Shown: positions 1 through 11,006, numbered from the stretch's first letter. The stretch: DNA of 64,000 bases from Strigops habroptila (GCF_004027225.2 NC_044278.2:58831743-58895742); one strand, 5' to 3'. Notes: a model not told the origin generated them from the sequence alone. Numbers and translations are program-made.

Positions 1-303
1 GCCTCCTGGATTGCTTGTGCCAGGCCGTACCGTCCCTCCAACAGATGTCAGGATGGTTGAAGTCCCCCATGAGGACCAGGGCCTGCGAGCGTGAGGCTGC
101 TCCTATCTGTCTGTAGAGCGCTTCATCCACAGAGTCCTCTTGATCAGGCGGCCTGTAACAGATCCCCACCGTAATGTCCCCCATTGCTGTTTTCCCTTTG
201 ATCCTGACCCACAAACACTCTGTTACCTCATCACCCGTCCCCAGACAGAGTTCCATACTCTCTAGCCTATCACTGACATAGATAGCAACGCCCTTCTTTA
301 AAG
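1..303 (-). mobile_element. CR1 LINE fragment, ORF2 endonuclease region
   Basis: Read on the minus strand, this stretch is open for about 95 codons. It contains the motif LMGDFNHPDICW and, upstream of it, ICYRPPDQ, which are characteristic of the apurinic endonuclease domain of CR1-type non-LTR retrotransposons. The absence of stops or frameshifts suggests a relatively young copy. It is cut by the left window edge, and its other end stops at about 303, where ordinary AT-rich intron sequence resumes. It lies in the IL1RL2 intron upstream of the first visible exon and has no role in that gene. Confidence 0.85.
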
Positions 304-678
304 GCTCTTTATATTACAAGAAGGTAGTGCCTTCTGCAGCACTCCTGCCTCATTTAAAAAATTAAGTCTAATTATTAAGTGATTCTTCATTAGTGAATAC
401 TTTTACAAATCCTGATGCTTGCATTTTGCTTTCTTATTTCTCTAACATTAAAAGTTGTATTCTATGGGAAAGGTACTTGGAGTATCTCTGAAATAAAAAC
501 TCAGAGCCAAAAGGAAGTATGTTTTGCCTTTTATTCCACTGCCCTTGCTCTTCATCAGCCTCTGCAAGGCATCCATCCTTATGGTGTGGTCCATTGAAAG
601 TTCTGCTTGCGTTAAAGAGAGACAAAACACAGAAAGACATAGTGATATGAATTAACAGAGTTTTCTACACATGTTTAG

Positions 679-841
679 GACTGCCAGCTGCTGGAAGGGG
701 AAAGGTTTGCCTTCTCAAACAGCGATCTTATAATTTTCAATGTGACTGTACATGATCAAGGAAACTATACGTGCGAAACAACATATACCTGCAATGGAAA
801 ACAGTATAACATTTCACGAGACATCAGTCTGACTGTAGAAG
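679..841 (+). CDS. IL1RL2: IL1RL2 exon: second half of Ig2
   Basis: The acceptor is tttag at 677-678 and the donor gtaagt begins at 842. The exon starts in phase 0 directly after the expected WYK codons of the missing upstream exon. It opens with DCQLLEGERF and carries the Ig hallmark DQGNYTC, followed by GKQYNIS and a beta-strand ending LTVE. N-glycosylation sequons NVT and NIS are present. It ends in phase 1. It matches the family pattern in which Ig2 is split between two exons. Confidence 0.92.
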
Positions 842-3800
842 GTAAGTAGATAATTTCACTGTGTTTGTGAAAATTTTGTCCAAGTTTCTCAAAACTAAGC
901 TTAGAAGACCCATACATAGGGCTACTTGTTTCTACCTAAATGTGAGGGAAGGGAATGCTGACAGAAAGATTATGTATTTTCTAGAGTACGGAAATGGAAT
1001 TTCCCCTTTAGTAAAAGTCTGAAATAGATGAATTGTACTCTGAAAGTATTTGGCTCCAGGTTGTATTTGTGGGGTGCTGGGTCACGGGCTATCCAGATTG
1101 TAGAGGAATAATACTGTAGATACTTCCTCCGCACCTGTGCATGCAATATTTACAGGATTTTTATGCCACAGAACAGCCAGTCCACCATGAGCATGTGGAG
1201 ATTTGGAAGAGGTGGGGTGAAGAATAGTTTAGCTTCAAGTCAGAAGTAATTGACTACCTGAGATATAGGGGAGATTTAGAATCATATAATCAACTTGGTT
1301 GGAAAAGGCCTTCAAGATCATCAAGTCCAACTGTTACCCCAGGACTGCCAAGTCCACCACTAAACCATGTCCCTGGGGGCCTCATCTACAAGCTGCAGGT
1401 TTCCACCTGTGCCCACAGCTCTGCTTTTCCTTTCTGCTGCCTTTCTTTGGCATGTCAGCCCTTCCTGGGCCTTTGGCCTAGGCGTGAGCTGGACAGTGGC
1501 CAGTCGCCTGTCAGCCTGTGGCTACCAGCCTCTCCTGCTGGAAGCTGAGGAAAGAGGAGGGTGAAAAGATGCCAGGATGCAGACACTCCAAGGAGGAAAG
1601 GCAAAGCTGGCCATGCCGTCCCTGCCTGTGTGGGACTGAGGAGATGGAGGAGGAGGAAGCTCTGGGTGGGCTCTCGGTGAGAAAAACGGGGATTCGAACC
1701 TGGGACGCGAGAAACCCGAAGCAACTATAACCAGTTGGCGCTCCGTTTCTGCCACCAGAGCTCCCCGGTGGAGGCAGCGCACAGCACCCCCTATAGCCCG
1801 CACACCGCCCTGCGCCCCGTCCCGCTCATACCCACCAACACGCACATCACCTCCCAAACCACGGCACCCCAACCGCAGCCTGCCCCGACCCGAGCACACC
1901 CACCCATCCACCTCCACTCTTCACTATGAGGGTGGTGAGGCCCTGAACAGGTTGCCCAGAGAAGCTGTGGCTGCCCCATCCCTGGCAGTGTTCAAGGCCA
2001 GGTTGGACGGGGCTTTGAGCAACCTGGTCTAGTGGAAGGTGTCCCTGCCCATGGCAGGGGGTTGGAACTAGATGGTCTTTAAGGTCCCTTCCAACCCAAA
2101 CCATTCTGTGATTCTGTGATATAATTTTTTCAGTAATTGAGTAATGTCTGTTATAAAATTGCTGACAACCTTGTTCACAGGACAGGGTGGGTGTGTTTTC
2201 CTGTTTTTGTTTTAGTTTGCGCCTGGGTTATAGAGCATAGAACAAACTGCAAGTGTCCTGGGTTTTCTGAAAAGCACTTTTCTCTTTTTTTTTTCTTTTT
2301 TTTCTTTTTTTTTTTTTTTGTAAGTGAGCCCACCGAAAAAGCCCCCTGAAATATCTTATCCAAGAAACAACTCCATTGAAGTGGAACTTGGTAAGTTGTT
2401 TTTTCTGTAATAAAATATGATTTTTGTATCTTAGTGAAAATTTGTACTCTAGGAGTGCCATATTTTGTGTCTTCTTGTTTTTTGACATAAACTAGTTCAG
2501 CGACCAGCTCAGTTTCCCTGTGTTGATCTCCTGAAGGGGTAGTGTTTGGAAGTAAGAGGGACAAGGCATGTTGCTTACGAAGTCCTAGGGAAATTTATCA
2601 GATGCAAAGAAAGTTGTAGGGAACCCAAGTGATTCTCTGCCACATCTGTTGCTTTCCATCACTCTGGAAGAGATTCTAAGGACAGATCCATCTTTGAATC
2701 TGCAGGGAAAGTGATGCCCCAGAGAGAGGCATCTTCGTCTTGGATTTAGCCTCTTCCATCCTACCAATCTCTTTCTGAACCTGCAGATCACTGAGTATAT
2801 AGACCCTCTGCTAGAGTAACTTTTCTGAAAGGGTGTGGGGGCATCCTTAGTTGGTCTGTGTTTGGAGTCTGTGAACAGGATTGTATAGAGTTTAATTAGA
2901 TTATGGAAATTAACTTTTCACTTTGTAACACAATTTTATAGGCTCACAGGTTACAGTGGATTGCAATACAACAGGTGCTGATGGGTATGAGGTGTTTTGG
3001 ACAAGCAGTGGTGTGTATATTGATGTATTTTTTATGAACAGAATTTTTGCAAGTCCCTATGAGTAAGTATATTTTCAGATTAGAAAATACCATGTTGGCA
3101 ACCAAAGTGGAACTTTCTCCCTTTGGCATTAAAATATTTAACAACAGTTTTCATTTGCTTAAATAGCTTTCTTTGTAAAGATTCTAATGCTTGCCTCCTC
3201 CAGTTCACTTTATGCTTTGATGTAGAAACTTGAAACATAGTAGGTACATGGACTACACGTGTGATTGTGCTTTTTTTGTTCATTGTAAAAATCTGTCTTA
3301 ATTTCCAACCTGGGGAAAAGGTTTTTGTACGCTTACAGTCTCATAATTGTATTAAAACTGTAATTGTATTACAACTGTAATTGTATTACAGTTTCTGTTG
3401 AGCAGGCTCTGGCCTGGCAGAGACCTCTTACAGTTGGATCAAGCATGTCCAGGCACATGATCTTCAGACTGTCTCTTTCCTCTGCCTGCTTTCCCTTCCC
3501 AAAGTTAGACCTGATTTGAAAAAGCAACTAAAATTGGAGCAGAAGGCAATCTGTTTTTCTTAGGTATGACAGGCTGGGAACTAAAAATTGTAGGGTTTTT
3601 GTCAGCTACCATCTCGTGGTTGTTCTATGAAGACAAAATGTAATCATTTTTGTAAATTCTCAAGCACTATGTATGACCAAGAAACTGGCGAAGAAGTGAG
3701 AATGATATCTCCAAAGTAAGAATATAGTTGTGAGAAATAAGTCCTCATCATAAACAATGGGGGGAAATAAAATGCTAAATTGAGTGCTCACCAAGAGAAA

Positions 3801-6800
3801 ACCCTATACAAACATAATATATTGTACTGTCACAAAGAATTATAATGTCATTAGGCCATAATGCAGAGGCACATGGTCCCTGAATTGATCTCATAAAAGC
3901 AATGTTAGTTTTTGTACTTCCTAGCATTTAAATGGTCATCTTTGCAATGTTAATTGCATCATGCAAATTAGTCATTTGCATTAGTGATGTTTATTCATTC
4001 ATTTCTTGTTACAGTGTGGTTCTATATATAGCCTTTAAGATGTATTTCAAGCTTTTATTTTGCATTTTCAATAGTAACTAGAATATGTTTTCAGGAAAGT
4101 ATAGTGCTTGGCGAAGTAGTTGGTTAATTTTGCGTTTGAAATCTATTGTTAACAAGAAAGTGGAATCCCTCATTTTCCTGGTGGTTAAGAAGTTGTTTAG
4201 GTCACACATCACGGTACACATGACTAAGTCAATGTGCAGCATAATGAGCATTTCTGTGTCCTTGTGCAGTGTATGTGCGATAATGGGTGTCTCTTGATGG
4301 TGCAGCCTGACACTTCAGCTGTTACAAGTCCTTTCGGATCCATGGGGTGAAGCAACAGTTTAGACACCACTCCTTACAGCTGAAATAGCACTGAGTTGCT
4401 GGTGTCTGCTGCAGGTCACCACCTTTGATGTCCTCCCTATTCCAAAGCTGCTTATCACAAGATGACACCTCTTTGTGCGTCACATCATATTGTGGAATTT
4501 CTCTCTCTCCACCTACTCTTATAGGGGCTGTGAAACCTGTAACAAGAGTTTGCTTAGGTTTGTAAAATACGTTTTTGTACTTCAGCCTACAGAAATCTTG
4601 TATTCTTTGCGGAAACACGGCTCCAGATAAGTTAACATCTTGATGTTTTCCAGCATCGATGCTAAATCTCAGTAAGAGGCCCAACTGTTGTTTGGCTTTC
4701 CTTCATATAATGTAATTGTTCATCTGTTCTGAAGTGTGGTTGCCATTTGCAGATGGAAACAACCATTGTCATGCTGCAGCTGTTAGTGATGAAGCCATTC
4801 CAGAGAGGGCTGTAGTTTTATGGCTTTATTTGTCACCTTTTGGATAGGGAGGAAACTTCTTACGATGGCCGCCCTGCACATTCTGTGAAGCTAGTAATTT
4901 TGGAAGTGAATAGTGAAGATTATGAACAACCATTTGTCTGCCAAGCTTCAAATGCCTTTGGGCAGGTTGCATCCTATATTATATTAAAACACAGAGGTAA
5001 GAAATGCTTTTGTTCTCGAGGCCTGTGTTTTTCTTGACCTCTCCAGAAGAGGTTTTGATACCAGATGCTTATATATCATGTTGGTAGAGGACAGATGAAT
5101 TACAGTTTGCAGTATGCATGCATGTACCTGTACATAGGGAAGGAATCACTGTAGTAGTGTATTTATCATTATTAAAAAAGTAGATAAATGAAAGTGAAAA
5201 AATGATAACTCGAATTCATATTACATTTGTGTAAAATATCAGATTTGGACAAATTCGACATTTAAAACCCGATCTTATATTTTTATGCAGCTCCTGACAT
5301 ACAGAGGTGGCTGACTGGAGGCCTTCTCTCTCTGTTAATTTTAACATTTATCACTTTCATAATCTACAAGATTTTCAAGATTGACTTGGTGCTTTGGTAC
5401 CGTAATTCTGTCTGTGCCTTTATGAGTAAGGAAGGTATGTGAATGTGACCAGGTATGTTTGTGTAACTAGCCTATTGACTTTTTCACATGCCATTACTTC
5501 TAGCAATGTGATTATTTAGTAGGATGTATGTGGAATTTCCTTGAGGAATTTTCAGATATGCACAAAGACATTTTGGTGGTGGTGGGGATTTCTTTTTTCA
5601 TTCATATGAGTAAAATAATCATAGTTGAGGTAATAAACACTGCATAATATGGAAGGCAGTCATGGTGAGATAAATCAAAAGGAACTCCAGGTTATTTCCA
5701 AATTAGCATGTTGCTTTTTGCTTTTCTCTAAATTAGTTTCTTTACATGTAGATTTATGGTCACTCTGATGATGATCAATAGGTGTCAGCAGAGCTACATC
5801 CTGTAAACTATCTGTTTAAAGATGTGTATTATATTTATTATATTATATTATTGAAAATCAGACTTATTTTCTCAGAGATTAATTTTGCTGGCTTTGGTTT
5901 TGTTTTGTTTTTGGGTTTTTTTTTTTTCCCCCCAGCTTCTCTCTTTTACTCCTTTCCTTCTAAATCCTGGCAGTTAGTATGTTTACATGTCAAAGAGAGA
6001 AAATGCTACTATTTTTCTTATGTGTTTTGATTGCTGTGTTGTATACTTATATTGCACATGTGTGAAAGAAATTGGAAGAAGTGTAACGTTACAGATATTT
6101 TGCATGGCAGTGCTCAGAATTAGACTGACTGAAGTTCCCCGTAGCTTGAAAGTAAATGAATTCCAGGCACTGAGATAGTTAATGCTGAACAATGGCTGTT
6201 GTAAATGTTTTCACAGGAAAGGAGTTTCAGCTTCTGGTTGAAAGTTCAGTTTTCCCAGAACACTTTAATAGCATTCTGATGGGGGGGGGGGGGAATCAAA
6301 GAAATTATGTTTTGTAGCTTGTTGAGCTAAACTTAACTTGTTGAGTTAGATCAGATTTTGGTTTGGTTTCTTCATTTCTGTTTATTATGCAATTTTAACT
6401 CTCAAAACCTCAGCTGCCTTCTGGCCTTTTCTTCTACCTGCCGTTCCCCCACAGTAAGAATTGCCATTTCCTCTTGTGGTTAATCAGGAGTGGAGAGTGA
6501 CTCCTCTTGAATTTGTTCCAGGAGAGGGTGAAGGAAGTCCTTCAGGAGGACACTTTCCTAATGTCCTGGCACCTCTGGGGTTGTGGGCTGCTTCTTGCAG
6601 GTCTCAGGTCCTGCATCCAGCTCGCTTGCTGGCACATCTGTCCTTGTGATAGGAAAAGAAGCCAGATTCTGTGACTGAGCGTTCTTCTTTTGATCTGTAG
6701 AGTGTTTTAGTGCTTTGATGTTATTCTGTCAAATGAATCATGTCCCCCCCCGCCTTGCTATTTTTGAACAGCCCAAAATGAAATCTTGCAATAAAGACAT

Positions 6801-7926
6801 ATTGCTGATTTTTAGGTTTGTTTTTTGTTTGTTTTTTGTTTTTGCCTTTTTTTAGTTGAAACATTTGTGTTTGTTTTAGATGGGAAAATCTACGATGCAT
6901 GTGTCCTGTACACAAAAAGCAGTGGAAGCAGAAGTTTCTATCGCCTGGAAACCTTTGTTCATAGAATACTCCCTGCTATTTTAGAACAACAATGTGGATA
7001 TAATCTCTTTATATTAGGAAGGGATGATTTACCAGGAGAAGGTATGCTTTAATCAGTAGAGTGCAATAAGTGGTCTTTTGACACACTGTTCTCAGGTTAG
7101 AAGATTACATATACAATTAAAAAATGCCTGGTTTTGGAAAACAAAGCTGTATTTGTTTTTAATGAATAATTTGTCCAATGGGCAATTTTTTTATTTTTAA
7201 TTTTTTTGGTTTCTTACCAAAAATTCTGTTCTGCTGTTATGAGAGTCAGCACTTTCTTTTCAGTGATGAACAAATGAGGATTCAGCAGCATTATTAATAA
7301 TATTGTTGAGGGTTTTTTGAATAGTATCTGCTCCTGGGAACTGAAGAAAACAATTTTTGTCAGTAATTTCATGCAATGGTTGATGAATCATGAATGACAG
7401 TGTGGAGAGCTTAAACATAGCAGTCCTCTGATTTAGCCACTGCTCCATATAAATGCAATTTTAAAATTAAGAAATAATTTACAGCAGTTGTAAAGTTTCT
7501 ATGCAAACTTTGATTGTTCCTTCATTACTTCCAGCTGTGGTCAGTGTTGCTGATGAAATCCTTAAGCAAAGCAGAAGACTGATGATTATTTTGGGATCAG
7601 AAACATCTGATTGCTGCCTGTTAGAAGACACCACTGAACAACAACTAGCTGTGTATAATGCTCTCATCCGTGATGGGATTCAAGTGATTCTTATAGAAAT
7701 GGATGAAATACCGGACTACACAAGCATGCCGGAATCAATCAGATACATTAAGCAAAAACATGGAGCTATCCGATGGAAAGGGGACTTCTCAGAGAAATCT
7801 TGTTCAGCAAGTGCACAATTCTGGAAAAATGTGCGGTATCAGATGCCATCCAGGAAAAAGATACCTTATTCTGAGGTGTATTTGTTGCCCCTGACTTTGA
7901 ACCATTCTGCAGCAAAGGGAAGTTAA
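679..7926 (+). CDS. IL1RL2: Interleukin-1 receptor-like 2 (IL-36 receptor chain), 3' part of gene
   Basis: Type I membrane receptor of the IL-1 receptor family. In mammals it binds IL-36 cytokines, recruits IL1RAP and signals through its TIR domain and MyD88. Seven exons are visible: 679-841, 2325-2390, 2942-3062, 4848-4996, 5291-5434, 6880-7041 and 7535-7926. They join without a frame break to 399 codons including the TAA stop (398 residues). The human protein has about 575 residues, so the signal peptide, Ig1 and half of Ig2 lie off the left edge. Features typical of IL1RL2 rather than IL1R1 include GERF and GKQY in Ig2, NNSIEVELG before Ig3, SYIILKHRAPD before the membrane, LTGGLLSL then YKIFKIDLVLWYR at the membrane, and VILIEMDEIPDYTSMPES in the TIR domain. 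IL1R1 is the alternative, but its sequence and gene order fit less well. Confidence 0.9.
1281..1425 (-). mobile_element. CR1 3' end, minus strand
   Basis: The + strand reads gttggaaaaggccttcaaga then tcatcaagtccaac, followed by a sequence ending ctaaaccatgtccctgggg. This is the reverse complement of the 3' end of a common avian CR1 subfamily. Very similar sequence occurs at 53978-54250. It lies within an IL1RL2 intron. Confidence 0.8.
1670..1930. other. GC-rich block with tRNA-like B-box
   Basis: A GC-rich island inside an AT-rich intron. At about 1690 the + strand reads ggggattcgaacctggga, the reverse complement of a tRNA T-arm (B-box). Further along the minus strand's 5' side, CAAC..GTTG can form a D-arm-like hairpin around TGGTTATA. 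No convincing anticodon arm can be folded, so this is not called as a tRNA. It may be a tRNA pseudogene or the head of a SINE whose tail is the minus-strand CR1 end at 1281-1425. No protein is supported here. Confidence 0.3.
1932..2121 (+). mobile_element. CR1 3' end, plus strand
   Basis: Contains the standard CR1 3' terminal region: gttgcccagagaagctgtgg, a stretch around ccctggcagtgttcaaggcc, then ggtcccttccaacccaaacc, and the terminal short repeat attctgtgattctgtgat. It is well preserved and lies in the intron before the IL1RL2 linker exon. Confidence 0.92.
2282..2319 (+). repeat. Long poly-T tract acting as polypyrimidine tract
   Basis: A run of almost pure T with three C interruptions sits immediately upstream of the linker-exon acceptor at 2323-2324. 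It serves as an unusually long polypyrimidine tract, and like any homopolymer it is likely to vary in length between individuals. Confidence 0.8.
2325..2390 (+). CDS. IL1RL2: IL1RL2 exon: linker between Ig2 and Ig3
   Basis: A 66-nt exon encoding VSPPKKPPEISYPRNNSIEV then EL. Its acceptor is the uncommon AAG (taag, AG at 2323-2324) after a very long poly-T tract, and its donor gtaagt begins at 2391. The choice of acceptor is fixed by protein similarity (PKNHSIEVQLG in human) and by the frame. The exon is phase 1 at both ends, so skipping it would keep the frame and delete only the linker. Confidence 0.88.
2942..3062 (+). CDS. IL1RL2: IL1RL2 exon: first half of Ig3
   Basis: The acceptor is tatag ending at 2941 and the donor gtaagt begins at 3063. 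The encoded sequence begins GSQVTVDCN and contains the core tryptophan in EVFWTSSG, giving the first cysteine and the tryptophan of an Ig fold, then IDVFFMNRIFASPY. It starts in phase 1 and ends in phase 2. The segment between the tryptophan and the exon end is divergent compared with human. Confidence 0.88.
3063..4847 (+). other. IL1RL2 intron, 1.8 kb
   Basis: No gene seen. The only structured element is a short tandem repeat at about 3344-3395, roughly three copies of an 18-bp unit related to actgtaattgtattacaa. The rest is unique-looking AT-rich sequence. Confidence 0.7.
4848..4996 (+). CDS. IL1RL2: IL1RL2 exon: second half of Ig3
   Basis: The acceptor is gatag ending at 4847 and the donor gtaaga begins at 4997. 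It encodes EETSYDGRPAHSVKLVILEV, then NSEDYEQPFVCQASNAFGQV with the second Ig cysteine, then ASYIILKHR. The human counterpart has EDYGLPFMC and AYIILQ at the same positions. It starts in phase 2 and ends in phase 1. Confidence 0.92.
5291..5434 (+). CDS. IL1RL2: IL1RL2 exon: transmembrane segment
   Basis: The acceptor is atgcag ending at 5290 and the donor gtatgt begins at 5435. It encodes APDIQRW, then a helix of about 22 hydrophobic residues starting LTGGLLSLLILTF, then the cytoplasmic anchor YKIFKIDLVLWYRNS. The last motif is a strong signature shared by IL1R1 and IL1RL2. The exon is phase 1 at both ends. Confidence 0.93.
5435..6879 (+). other. IL1RL2 intron with poly-G tract
   Basis: No gene seen. 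It contains a run of 13 G at 6281-6293 and a T-rich tract near 5918-5927. Open frames here are short and lack family similarity. Confidence 0.7.
6880..7041 (+). CDS. IL1RL2: IL1RL2 exon: first half of TIR domain
   Basis: The acceptor is ttttag ending at 6879 and the donor gtatgc begins at 7042. It encodes DGKIYDACVLYTKS (TIR box 1, where most family members have YDAYVLY or YDAFVSY), then FVHRILPAILEQQCGYNLFI and box 2 LGRDDLPGE. The exon is phase 1 at both ends. The cysteine in box 1 is a small departure from the family pattern. Confidence 0.93.
7535..7926 (+). CDS. IL1RL2: IL1RL2 exon: second half of TIR domain and stop
   Basis: The acceptor is ttccag ending at 7534. It encodes AVVSVADEILKQSRRLMIIL, EQQLAVYNALIRDGIQVILI, PESIRYIKQKHGAIRW and TIR box 3 FWKNVRYQMP, followed by a short tail ending NHSAAKGS and TAA at 7924-7926. 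The tail after box 3 is about 24 residues, shorter than the mammalian tail as I recall it. Confidence 0.93.
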
Positions 7927-8060
7927 GATGCACTTATTAAAATAATACTGAGAAGGTAATTCTGAAATGCGTATTTTGTTTGGGGACTTTGTTTGGTTTG
8001 GTTTTCTTTTACGCAAATTCTTCATATTAAAAAGTAAATGTTTTCTTCAAGGAGTAAAAA
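7927..8060 (+). other. IL1RL2: IL1RL2 3' UTR (extent uncertain)
   Basis: The sequence after the stop is AT-rich. A variant poly(A) signal ATTAAA lies at 8026-8031, about 100 nt past the stop, followed by T-rich sequence (gttttcttc). No canonical AATAAA is present close by, so the real 3' end could be further downstream. Confidence 0.4.
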
Positions 8061-10990
8061 GTACGCATCTCTTCCTCAAATTACAACCTAAAAGAAAAGC
8101 TCTGTGCAACCTTATTGCTGTTCTGAGTTTTGGGTAGTGACACAATTTGTTGTGTTACTCTCACACAGATAAAAGAAGCAAATGTTGCTGATAGTGGTAG
8201 GCTATTAAGTAGTTGTGGCCCACGTAAATGTAAGAGCCACTGACAAAGCAGCTGTGAAATCAACTTTTTAAAATTGAAACTGCAGTTGATAATCTGTTTC
8301 TGTCAGCATTCTTCTAGTTATTCTGTTCCTTGTTGCCTCTCTGTGATTGTCTGAATTCCTCATAACTGCAAGAAACTTCACTGTGCAAGCTTTGAGGTCC
8401 CCTCCTGAGCAATAAGGCCTTATCCTTGCTTCTTGAAGGCACTGAGGAATTACATGATATAGCAGGTATATTTAAAACTCCTCACAACACTAAATGTGTT
8501 TCAGCTGAACAGTTGGCACCAGATGTATTTAGCAAATGGAATGGTATCCATGGCTTTTTAGACATTTATTGAATAATTCTGTGATATCTGGTCTATGGGG
8601 TGTTTCTAAACTTAGTCTCTTGAAATGGTCAGGAAACTGAAAATACTTCAGATTTCTTGCAGGGCTCCAGCCTTGAAGAGTATCATCTGAATGCAAATGT
8701 GAATTCTGCTTGCCTGTTTTTTTTTTTTGTTGTTGTTGTTCTTTCCAACCCAAACCATTCCATGCGTCTATGATTTAGTATGATTATGTAGGCATTTTAG
8801 TATTCTTGTGTGAAAATGAGTGTGGGAGAAAGGTTTCAGTTATTGTGGTTAATTGTTAGCTAACTACTTGAATGTAGCATGACATGAAGTGGCTTATCCT
8901 TCTATCATGGGACTTTATTTTAAAGCTGAATTTTGTCTCTGTTTTCTCCCCTTGGAAACTTTTTTTTGCAATTCACATAGGAAAACACACTATTTTTTGT
9001 GGTAATATAAAAAATCTCATTGAGACAGATGTGCTGATTGCTCTTTATTAAAAAAACCCTATTAGTTGGCGAGAGGTCTGCTTCTGGAAACTTGATAGCT
9101 TCAGAAGGAAAAGGCAAATGCAGTGTAATCCATGGAAAAGTATTTGTTCACCACAACGTAGTAGATACATCTCAATTTGTTGTCTGTCTATGCTGACAGA
9201 GAAAAGTGTCTGAATGGTATGTGGTGGAGGATACATTGAAAGCATTCTCTGCACCATTCTTTACTTTTCAACCATAACTGTATGATATTACTTCTGTTGG
9301 CTTGTTCTCATCAATTTATTTGTCACTCCAGATTGCCCCTTCCCTTTCTTGCCTTGTGATTAACTTGTTTCAAATTTTCTTATTCCACTGTGTCTTTCCA
9401 TCCACATTATGAGGCCAGTTTTTTCTGGAAGACTTTACTCCTTTCATAATTTTCCTCCCATATCCGGCTCTCTTATCTTTATGACAGCTAGTGCTGAGAT
9501 ATGGCCTGTTTCATGTTCTGATGTACGCATCTGTGACTGTATTAGTTTATGGATAGAGGCTTATATGATGAGAAGGAGCATGTGCTCTGAGCCCAAACCC
9601 AGAATGAATTGTTACAACCTGGTGGAATCTATGCAATGGCCGCAGACAGGACAGCCCTGACTGACTCCAGAGAACTCCCCAGACCTCTGGTTTACTCAAT
9701 AGATGCTACAACACACAGGTGCAGGAGCAGTAAGAGTTTCTGCCACTCATCCCTATGCTCATTATTCCTGAGACTAAAGGCAAAGTACACCACTTGATGT
9801 GTATGCTTGTTCTCTTTTAAGATGGGGTAATATTAACCAGGACTTGATGCATTTGTTGAGACAAACTGAACATAAGTCACTAAAAATGAGCTAGAAAGTA
9901 GTACAAACCCAGTCCTCAGCCCAGGTTAGGATTACTTTCTGTGTTGAAATTGGTTTGGAAAAGGAGTCTATTGTTCACTGGGCATCATGGGATAGTTAAA
10001 AAGTAAAGTTCATGTGTAGACTACCTCTGAGAGAGCACGTTGGTAGCTGCGGCATTACAGCAGGAGCTAGAGCTCAGCTTGGCAGTGATGGTGACTAGCA
10101 GAGATTGGTGTTTCATCCTGAGGAAAGGCAGAAAGCTCACCAAGTCACTGAAGTGAATTTTCTGCTCCAGAAAGGTTGTTTTTTAATTGCTGCTCCAGAT
10201 TGGGTGATTTAGATATGTAAATTCTCTTTCTAGTTCATTTTTGCCCCCAGCCACTCATTTGATCCTGACCTAAAAGCTTTTTGAGCACGGCAGTAGCTGT
10301 AGTAGAAGAGGAATTTTGAACACTGCCTCGTTAGATGTTTTTATTTTGTTTGGTTTTTTCTTCACTGAGTAGTTTTCCTGATGGACTTAATTTCTGTTGG
10401 CAATTACTGAATCTATGGTCTCTCTTTCACTTACCTCACCAGCAATATGTATCAGGGAGGTGCTTCCTTTTCCTGCATTGTCCATGGAAACACACCCCAC
10501 TGCTGCCTCATGTCTCCTTCAATCTCTAATGCTGGTTTTGATCTTTTGCACTTTTTCGCTCACTTTATATACTGTGAATACATACAAGTTCCCTGAAAGA
10601 TGGCAAGGATCACATTCTGGTCCTTAAGAAGCTATTTTTAATCTCTTTGAGCATATTGTTTCTAATACCCATGCTGTTTGTTTGGTTTCTATTTTTCAAA
10701 TATGCACAACTATTTCTTCTGTGCCATGGAAGTGAGTGACTTGGCCGAGAAGATGAATTTGGAAAGAAATTTGAGCTATGTACTCTTACCCTACCTCTGG
10801 TTCCTAGGGAAGCACACTCAGACTGTATCAACTAGGTCTGTACTTTCTGGTAAGGTGTGACACAGCCACATCATTTCAAATGGAGCTTAGGGGAGGTGGG
10901 AGGACAAATGCGTCTTTGTAAGAGTAAAGAAGTTACAGACAGGTACAGGAGGCTGTAAATTCTCCCACTTCTGAAACGGTGGATAAGGAG
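8061..10990. other. Intergenic, no gene recognised
   Basis: AT-rich unique-looking sequence between IL1RL2 and IL1RL1. A short CR1 tail is listed separately. All open frames are under about 85 codons, unflanked by family-like splice structure, and not recognised. Confidence 0.6.
8742..8776 (+). mobile_element. Truncated CR1 3' tail
   Basis: Reads tttccaacccaaaccattcc then atgcgtctatgat, the last ~35 nt of a CR1 element. It is severely 5'-truncated, as is usual for CR1, and is preceded by a T-rich and TTG-repeat stretch at 8717-8740. Confidence 0.75.
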
Positions 10991-11005
10991 GGTCTTTGGG
11001 AGTCA

Positions 11006-11006
<1 letters not shown>

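Noticed and set aside
1690-1740. Functional tRNA gene on the minus strand
   Set aside because: The B-box and a D-arm-like hairpin are visible, but no proper anticodon stem or full acceptor stem can be formed.
1522-1917. 131-codon minus-strand open frame
   Set aside because: It is in a GC-rich repeat-like block, where stops are rare by composition. No motif is recognised.
4997-5037. Read-through of the IL1RL2 Ig3 donor giving a short tail (GKKCFCSRGLCFS)
   Set aside because: There is no poly(A) signal in the 250-nt intron that follows, so a soluble IL1RL2 by this route is not supported.
679-7926. Assignment of the first gene as IL1R1
   Set aside because: Ig2, Ig3, membrane-proximal and TIR motifs fit IL1RL2 better, and its place directly upstream of IL1RL1 matches the conserved gene order.
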